Of a stretch of DNA of 5,665 nucleotides, positions 1 to 5,600 are shown piece after piece (position 1 is the stretch's first letter; each line of letters begins with the position of its first letter). Under the pieces are notes generated by a model, which saw only the letters and a program-made list of their open reading frames with translations, searched no databases and was not told the origin of the DNA. This DNA comes from Clostridium sp. CAG:568. Lineage in GTDB: Bacteria > Bacillota_I > Bacilli_A > RFN20 > CAG-288. The position numbers and the translations under genes were made by a program. Location: positions 5,115-10,779 of the forward strand of contig FR878791.1 of NCBI GenBank assembly GCA_000434395.1. Reading direction: 5' to 3'.

Positions 1-237
1 GAGCAGAAGGATTCTGACGTAGAGCTTCCGATTCAAGTCTCTGAACCCGATTCAGAGAGTAGTCGCTTTGAAGATGCCATCGCTTCGCTTCCTGATAAGG
101 ACAAAGTCTTCCTGAATGCACTTCAGAAAGTCGGTTTTAACCTTTCTGAGTATGCGAGGAGAAAGGGAATATCTAGGCAGGCAGCAGCAAAAAGGCTCTC
201 TAGGATAAAGGAAAAACTGAAGAAATTCATCGGCTGA
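1..237 (+). CDS. Sigma-70 region 4-like transcription regulator, C-terminal part (5' end outside window)
   Basis: The frame is open from the first base to a TGA at 235-237, giving 78 visible residues with no methionine, so the start lies upstream. An acidic, low-complexity stretch (about residues 1-24) is followed by a helix-turn-helix resembling sigma-70 region 4. It runs LPDKDKVFLNAL (first helix), then NLSEYARRKGISRQAAAKRL as the HTH with its basic recognition helix, then a lysine-rich tail. In the family this region contacts the -35 element and the RNA polymerase beta flap. Phage late regulators and small alternative sigma factors both look like this. Region 2 is not visible, so a true sigma factor cannot be separated from a region-4-only activator. 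By hand count its GC at third codon positions is about 46%, against about 80% at the start of the holin gene, so it may have a separate history. Controlling the downstream genes is a plausible role but is only inferred from position. Confidence 0.75.
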   Translation, partial: EQKDSDVELPIQVSEPDSESSRFEDAIASLPDKDKVFLNALQKVGFNLSEYARRKGISRQAAAKRLSRIKEKLKKFIG

Positions 238-271
238 GGTTGTCAAAGCGGAATTCACTTTGTTCTTGATA

Positions 272-298
272 AGTGAGGGGGCATGAATCTCCCTCATT
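272..298 (+). promoter_or_regulatory. Leader hairpin between the sigma-like gene and the membrane-protein cassette
   Basis: Bases 272-281 pair with 289-298 to form a 10-bp stem, including two G-U pairs, around a 7-nt loop at 282-288. The core pairing is TGAGGG with CCCTCA. No T-run follows on either strand, so it is not a standard intrinsic terminator. It lies 24 nt before the GTG start at 322 and directly before its ribosome-binding site. It also places an in-frame ATG at 283 in the loop. It could slow read-through, protect the 5' end of a processed transcript or modulate translation. The structure is seen in the sequence; any function is inferred. Confidence 0.45.
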
Positions 299-303
299 CA
301 ACG

Positions 304-312
304 AAAGGAGGG
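304..312 (+). promoter_or_regulatory. Shine-Dalgarno site deciding the GTG start at 322
   Basis: AAAGGAGGG is close to a perfect anti-SD match. Its AGGAGG core ends 10 nt before GTG 322 and 8 nt before an out-of-frame ATG at 320. The upstream in-frame ATG at 283 has only a G-rich run ending one base before it, too close to serve as a ribosome-binding site. The 322 start is therefore preferred. Confidence 0.75.
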
Positions 313-321
313 TACACGCAT

Positions 322-633
322 GTGGAGAACCTAATCATCTCGGTCGTCGGTCTCGTCGCATCACTGTCTTCGATCCTCTTCGCCTTCCTGGCCTTCAGAA
401 GGTCTGACAAAGCGGACCAGAGGAAGGAGGGGCGCAACGAGGGGACGATCCTATCCGACATCGGATACATCAAGGCGTGCGTCGACCGTGTGGAGAAATC
501 CATAGCAGAGGTCGACATACGCTACCGCGACCTCGCCGAGAGGCTCGCAAAGGTTGAGGAGTCCCTAAAGGATTCCGAAAAGCGCACGGACGAACTGTGC
601 GCCCAGATTGGAAAGGAGGTACGCGACCAATGA
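322..633 (+). CDS. Small N-anchored coiled-coil membrane protein, XhlA-like, holin accessory candidate
   Basis: The product is 103 aa when started at GTG 322. A longer in-frame start at ATG 283 would give 116 aa but lacks a usable ribosome-binding site. Residues about 3-25 form one hydrophobic membrane segment ending in FRRSDK, a basic boundary that suggests the rest stays in the cytoplasm. Residues about 44-100 are charged and heptad-like (VDRVEKSIAEV, RLAKVEESL), predicting a long coiled coil. Small proteins with one membrane helix and a coiled coil commonly sit directly before the holin in Bacillota prophages; XhlA of PBSX is the best-known example, although its membrane helix is C-terminal. 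The TGA at 631-633 overlaps the next ATG by 4 nt, so translation is probably coupled to the holin. A holin partner or regulator is the likeliest role. The family assignment rests on architecture and context only. Confidence 0.75.
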   Translation: MENLIISVVGLVASLSSILFAFLAFRRSDKADQRKEGRNEGTILSDIGYIKACVDRVEKSIAEVDIRYRDLAERLAKVEESLKDSEKRTDELCAQIGKEVRDQ

Positions 634-923
634 ATTACGCGACCATCCCCATCATCGTGGTCTGCTGCTATCTGCTGGCAGAGATCTACAAGCTCGCATT
701 CAAGAAGTTCCAGTCGGCCTACCGGTTCATACCGGTTGTGACCGCTATAGCGGGAGGTCTGATGGGAATCCTCATCTTCTACACCGCTCCGGGGATGATG
801 AATGCGAAGGATATCTATGAGGCCCTGATGATCGGCCTTGCATCGGGAGCCGGAGCTACCGGTGCCAACCAGGTCATCAAGCAGATCTTTGGTAATAAGG
901 AGGTATCTAACAATGACCAATGA
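630..923 (+). CDS. Phage-type holin family protein (Hol118-like)
   Basis: The product is 97 aa. The start at ATG 630 is set by GAAAGGAGGT at 611-620 (9-nt spacing) and by the ATGA overlap with the preceding stop; the in-frame ATG at 597 lies inside the upstream gene without such a site. Hydrophobic segments lie at residues about 6-24 (containing CC at 12-13), 33-53 and 65-85. The third is a Gly/Ala-rich, weakly hydrophobic helix (GLASGAGATGANQ) typical of the last helix of small holins such as Hol118 of Listeria phage A118. The tail is short and polar. Holins oligomerise in the cytoplasmic membrane and open lesions that release endolysin or, for relatives such as TcdE, large proteins without signal peptides. 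No endolysin follows in this window, which is unusual for a plain lysis cassette. The stop overlaps the next gene by 11 nt. Confidence 0.8.
   Translation: MNYATIPIIVVCCYLLAEIYKLAFKKFQSAYRFIPVVTAIAGGLMGILIFYTAPGMMNAKDIYEALMIGLASGAGATGANQVIKQIFGNKEVSNNDQ
897..904 (+). promoter_or_regulatory. Shine-Dalgarno site deciding the ATG start at 913
   Basis: AAGGAGGT lies inside the 3' end of the holin gene, 8 nt before ATG 913. It shows that the nucleotidyltransferase protein begins at 913 and not at the in-frame ATG at 838, which is buried in the holin gene. Confidence 0.8.
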
Positions 924-1764
924 TTTCATCAGATTCGACAAGGACTACAACGGGAAGATCGATTTCCGCTTCCTCAAGCAGTCCAATCCGAAGAGCAACA
1001 AGGGTTTCCTGCTCTTCGATCAGTATCAGGTCTTCCTTGGCAAGAAGGAAGCTGAGAACGACAGCGAGATCTACATCTCCAGGGCTAAGAAGGCCTTCGA
1101 GAATCTTGTCGAGAAGGGAATCAACAAGGACACTCTCATGGAGTGTGCCGACATCTTCAAGATTTCTGTCATCGCCGACAGGATTGGAAAGATTGTTTCC
1201 GAGATTGGAGACGACTGCAAGGGTATCAAGGGGGCCATCGATGCTTTCTACGCCATCTCTCTCAATCCTTCCTTCGGTCCCTACACCAATTCGATGGCGA
1301 TCATCGCCTTCAACGCAGCGATGAAGAGGGATTCCGTCCTTCCCATCATCTTCTACCGCTTTGAGAAGGGCTATCTCTTCGACCTCGTCAGAGGCGGTCT
1401 CAGCAAGGATTCCTTCGAGGACCTCTTGAAGGGTAAGTATCAGGTTTCCGTCAGGTACAACACCAAGCACGCCCCCATCGCCAAGGAGCAGATCAAGGAG
1501 AAGATTCTCAATGCGAAGGCCGACCTTGCGAACATCGGAATCGTCCATCTCGACCTTACCGGCTCGCTCGTCAACGGAACCTTCGGAGACTACAGCGATG
1601 CCGACGTCATCGTAGAGTTCAAGGACGGATTCAGCATCAAGAAGCTCAAGGAAGCCAAGTCCTTCATCGGAAAGCTCCTCGGTCTTAGAGCCGATGTCAT
1701 ATCTTCCACCGACCGCTTCGCTCAGACTCCCGATCTCATCCGCTTCAGAGAGAGGCTCTTCTAG
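913..1764 (+). CDS. First MNT-type nucleotidyltransferase fusion protein, with helical, possibly degenerate Fic-like N-terminus
   Basis: The product is 283 aa. Its C-terminal third (about residues 205-283) has the signature of minimal nucleotidyltransferases: GS at 217-218, N-G-T at 221-223, S-D-A-D-V at 228-232 and a later acidic strand R-A-D-V at 259-262. Asp229, Asp231 and Asp261 would be the three metal-binding carboxylates, so catalysis looks possible. Relatives such as MntA transfer AMP to partner toxins. Residues about 30-175 are mainly helical. The stretch NPSFGPYTNS (118-127), then a helix, then LPIIFYRFEKGYLFDL (143-158) has the spacing of a Fic core, but the catalytic His and the GNGR loop are absent. 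The Fic link is therefore a hypothesis. The start overlaps the holin by 11 nt and the stop (TAG) directly abuts the next ATG. No HEPN partner is adjacent. The substrate is unknown. Confidence 0.75.
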   Translation: MTNDFIRFDKDYNGKIDFRFLKQSNPKSNKGFLLFDQYQVFLGKKEAENDSEIYISRAKKAFENLVEKGINKDTLMECADIFKISVIADRIGKIVSEIGDDCKGIKGAIDAFYAISLNPSFGPYTNSMAIIAFNAAMKRDSVLPIIFYRFEKGYLFDLVRGGLSKDSFEDLLKGKYQVSVRYNTKHAPIAKEQIKEKILNAKADLANIGIVHLDLTGSLVNGTFGDYSDADVIVEFKDGFSIKKLKEAKSFIGKLLGLRADVISSTDRFAQTPDLIRFRERLF

Positions 1765-2601
1765 ATGAAGGCGGTCTACAACCTTCCGCACCTCATCGCC
1801 TGGATGATGGGAAGGAAGCAGGACAGGGCCGAGACCAAGAAGGTCTGCACCTGTCAGAGACGACCACTCACACCTGAGGAACGCTACGTGAAGAGTCTTG
1901 CCGATGCAGTGGATTACCTAGAAAGAAACCTGGAATCCCCGGTATCCGCTGAAGTCTTCTCCAAGTCCTATCACCTTATGTCGGGCCATAGTCTCTCAAG
2001 GCATACGGCCGACAGGATGATGAAGGCCTACTACATCAGCAGGAGCGAGGACATCACACTCAGAATCACCAGGGTTCTTGAGGAGATCACTGGTTCCAGA
2101 AGGCAGCTAAACATCGAATTTGCCTGCCTCGTGATCTGGTATCTCTTTAGAAAAGAGAGGGATATCGATGTCTATCCGCTTCCCGTCCTCTTCAAGGACA
2201 TCAGGAAGACTCTTGGAAGAACCGACATCGGAATCTTTACGCTGATTCTCAGGATGAAATCCACCGCAAGGAGCAGAGCTGAAAAGGGCTCTGTTCTCAG
2301 CGATGGCAATCTCATGGATTACTTCAGCGAGAAGAAAAACTGGATTGCCCTCAACTTCAGGATCAAGCATCTGTTCCTATACGGTTCCTATGCCGATGGA
2401 ACTCAGTCAGCTGGGAGCGATATCGACCTTCTCGCAGAGTTTGAGGAGGACGTACTTCCTCTAGCGATGCATGGATTCGTCCAAAGGCTTAAGGAAATCA
2501 TCTCTAAAGACCTCGGTAAGGAAGTAGACATCATTCGATTCGAACAGGCGCAGACGAACATGGACCTGTCTGCGCTGGAGAACATAAGGTCCATCTTCTA
2601 A
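1765..2601 (+). CDS. Second MNT-type nucleotidyltransferase fusion protein
   Basis: The product is 278 aa, starting at the ATG immediately after the previous TAG. Only a weak purine-rich site (about 1747-1755) precedes it, so translation probably depends on ribosomes ending the first gene. The C-terminal domain is a textbook MNT fold: LFLYGSYADGT (203-213), S-D-I-D-L-L-A-E-F (218-226) and E-V-D-I-I (253-257). This gives GS plus Asp219, Asp221 and Asp255 for metal and nucleotide binding. The N-terminal about 170 residues are helical and basic, with a C-x-C at 28-30 and the stretch LNIEFACLVIWYLFRKERDIDVYPLPVLFKDI (split here: 115-134 and 135-146) that again resembles the later helices of a Fic core without its active-site motif. 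The motif set is more canonical than in the upstream protein, so the two are diverged relatives and may form a heteromeric pair. Toxin modification, defence or antidote functions are all possible; none is shown. Confidence 0.8.
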   Translation: MKAVYNLPHLIAWMMGRKQDRAETKKVCTCQRRPLTPEERYVKSLADAVDYLERNLESPVSAEVFSKSYHLMSGHSLSRHTADRMMKAYYISRSEDITLRITRVLEEITGSRRQLNIEFACLVIWYLFRKERDIDVYPLPVLFKDIRKTLGRTDIGIFTLILRMKSTARSRAEKGSVLSDGNLMDYFSEKKNWIALNFRIKHLFLYGSYADGTQSAGSDIDLLAEFEEDVLPLAMHGFVQRLKEIISKDLGKEVDIIRFEQAQTNMDLSALENIRSIF

Positions 2602-2606
2602 GGAGG
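2600..2606 (+). promoter_or_regulatory. Shine-Dalgarno site for the giant YD/RHS-type gene
   Basis: AAGGAGG overlaps the stop codon of the upstream nucleotidyltransferase gene and lies 8 nt before ATG 2615. This is a strong, well-spaced site that fixes the start of the long frame. Confidence 0.8.
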
Positions 2607-2614
2607 CATTACGT

Positions 2615-5600
2615 ATGCTTAAATATTTCAACAATTTTTCGACGAGCCCTAGATTCAGCCTCAAGGCCGAGTACTACGGGCCATCGGGGAGCAAGGCGCC
2701 AACCGGCGCCTATCCCAACAGAAAGGTTTCCTTCGAGGGGCCTAGCGCTATTTTGCTGAAGCTTGATATCGACAACATCGGAACAGATATCGGCTCCATC
2801 GCCGCCTTCAATCTCCTCATGACTATCTGTGGCTACGGCACCTCGGGCACCTGCGCGATATACCCGATTGCCAAGAGCGTCTTCGACAAGGGAATCTTCA
2901 ATTCCTTCTCTTGGGGGAGGGACCATCTCATCGATGAGGTCGACTTCAGCATCGGTAGGGATGCCTACAGCAACGACATTCCCGCTCATATCAAGTTCGA
3001 CCTCACGCGCTACCTCGCCAAAGCGACCGCAACCTCGACGTCCAAGACCTTCTACTTTGGAATCTACATCAACTGCTCGGTGGACGTCCTTGAGATTGAG
3101 GACAGCCTGAAGAAGGATGCCGCCATTACCGGCATGCTCTCGATCGTCAAGGGAATGGATTCTTCCTACGAGTACGACCAGTTCGATGTCGGCAACGCCG
3201 GAACTGGTAGCATCAACCTATGTTCTGGCGAGCTTATTCACATCGTTGATCTTGCCAAGACCGACGACGAGAAGAATCCCTGCGCTCTTTCCATCGCCTT
3301 TAGCGACAGCTCTCCTTCCTGCGGTTTTGGAGCCAATGTCGCCCATAACCATTTCAAGAAGGTAGAGATTGTCAAAGACTCTTCTAATGAGATAGGAACG
3401 ATAAACGTCATCGATAACACTGGCAAAGAGACGGTCTATATGCGAGCGGAAAAGGCTGACATCAAGTCCAGATACTCCATAACTCCCGATGCGCCGTGGT
3501 CCGGAATCTACTTCATGCCACTAACTAGTGCTGAATATCTCTGTCTCAAGGATGATAAGACCGCTCTAATCATCGTGGATAAGGCTGGTAATAAAGTAAC
3601 CATGGGGAGCTTTTCCAGCGGCTCTTACGTAGTCACGGGCTATGCGTTCGCCGATGGTGGCAAGCTTGCCCTTTCGTACGATGGCAATGGCCTTGCCAAA
3701 ATCGAGAATGGCAAAGGGGAGCATATCGACCTCTCCTACAGCGCCGGGAAGGTTTCCGAGGTCATCGCCTACAATTCCAGGGGCGCCTGCATTTCCGTGG
3801 CCCGAATCGCCTACGACGGTGAGAACATCAGCTCCATCTACTTCCAAATCGAGTCCAATAGCAACCAAGCTTCCATCGCCAGGTTCGTCTGGTCTGGCGG
3901 AAGGCTTTCTTCTATCGAGGATACGACCAACGGCATAGCGGTAGCCGTCGAGCACGCAGGCGGCAAAGTCTCCAAAATCATACGCAAATACATAGGGAGC
4001 CCCGAATACAATCAGCCAACCATATACGATTACTTTGCCTATCAGACCAGAGTTACCTGTTTCGACGGCAACTTCGTCGACTATTTCTTCGACTATTACG
4101 GAAGATGCAAGTCCATAGTCGACGATGAGGGGAAGTCGATGGTCAGAAACTACGCCCATAGCGCCGATGAAGGGAACATGAGCGAAGTTTCCTCCGAATC
4201 CAAGGTTCAGATCAACGAGAGAAATCTCATTGAGAACAACTCCTTCGATAGCGGAAGCGACGATTTCTTCACGAACTCTGAGTGGATTCTTGAGAAAGGC
4301 AATGCTTCCTCATTCAAAGCTATCGATGGTGGTGTCTATGGACAACGCTGTCTCAGGATTGAGAAAGGAACAGATGACATCGTCTTCTCTCAGGAAATCA
4401 AGGATCCCAATGCTGGAGTCTACGCTTTCTCTGCCTTTGCTAAGGCTGTCGGGAATGTGAAGGCCAAGCAGATTACGCTCAAGCTCGATCTCTCCTACGA
4501 TGAGGAAGAGAGCTATCAGGTCGGGGGAAACTCTAGTGGTAGCACAACTACCGAAACCAAGACCGTTTCCAAGGCCAATAGTTACGAAATCTCTAACGAT
4601 ATCGATGGCACATTCCCTTGGAGAGCACTTGATGGTAATCCTGTCGAGATTCCTGGCGGTTCTAAAATCTCTAACCTCAAGTTGAAGCTTACAATCACCT
4701 TGACTGGTGGTGAGTACACCGCCTACCTCGATGACATCCATCTCTCCTATGGCGACCACAAGGTTAGATACAACTTCGTCAGAAACGGCTACTTCGAGAA
4801 TGAAGGTTCTGGCTGGGATCTTACTGGTGCCTACGTTACTGATAATCCTCATGCCGAGGCTTTCTCTAAGACTCTTGGAAACAAGGTACTTAAGCTCGGT
4901 GGTTATACCAAGGATACTGCTACTCAAACTATCAACATGTCGGGCGATGCTGGAGACGAGCTTGTCTTCACTCTCTTCGGTCATACTCTGGCTACTCAAA
5001 ATGATGAGTTCACTGCGACTGTAACCCTCCACTACAAGAATGGTGATTCCAAAGATTATCGCTTTGAATTCGATTCCAATTTCGAGAAGTGGCAGGTCCT
5101 CACTAGAGGCATCATCGCCGAGAACGAGTACGACAAGGTCACTATCGAGATTGCAGCCGACACCGGCAATCCCTGCTATGTCGATGCCGTCCAGCTCTAT
5201 CGCGATAACTTCGGCAAACGCTACAGCTACACCGAGAAGAAGAACATGACCGAGCTCGTCGGAGACGATGGCAAGGCATCCAACATCACCTATGGTGAGG
5301 ATGGAGAGGTCACCGAAGCTACTGATGAGAGCGGAGATAGCTATCGCTATACCTACGACCGATACAAGCGTGTCAGTCAGATTGCCTCTAACCAAAACAC
5401 CAAGGTCGCCTTCACTTATGACGCCTCCGGCAAGAAGAACTACACCTTCCTTACATCTAGGGATGGTGAGAAGATCGTAACCCATGCTGACCACGACAGC
5501 TATGGTAACGAGATCAGTCAGACGGATGATTCGGGCAACACGACCACCTTCTCTTACGATGAACACAACAAGAACTACTCTAAGACCGATGCTAACGGCG

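Noticed and set aside
240..271. A possible promoter with TTGTCA as -35
   Set aside because: The -35 matches five of six bases, but no acceptable -10 lies 16-18 nt downstream; the nearest candidates match only about half the consensus.
283..321. A longer start for the coiled-coil membrane protein at ATG 283
   Set aside because: The ATG sits in a hairpin loop with a G-run ending one base before it. The clear ribosome-binding site at 304-312 serves GTG 322.
1453..1470. An R-x4-H string (RYNTKH) in the first nucleotidyltransferase fusion, resembling a HEPN RNase motif
   Set aside because: It lies in a loop- or strand-like stretch between domains, without the flanking helices or conserved polar residue of HEPN proteins. 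Chance is the better explanation.
907..1791. A 294-codon open frame on the minus strand opposite the first nucleotidyltransferase gene
   Set aside because: It has the same register effect as the other long antisense frame. The sense protein carries recognisable motifs and a strong ribosome-binding site, while the antisense translation is an implausible run of Leu, Glu, Val and Asp.
4230..5480. Several Ser/Arg/Thr-rich open frames in other + strand registers (also at 2829-3365 and 3642-3938)
   Set aside because: They overlap the long continuous frame from 2615, have no suitably spaced ribosome-binding sites and show biased composition typical of frame-shifted coding sequence.
4310..5566. A 418-codon open frame on the minus strand
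   Set aside because: It is in codon register with the giant + strand gene, so its stops require TTA, CTA or TCA sense codons, which that gene rarely uses in this stretch. It has no ribosome-binding site and a low-complexity hydrophobic translation, so it is a codon-bias shadow.
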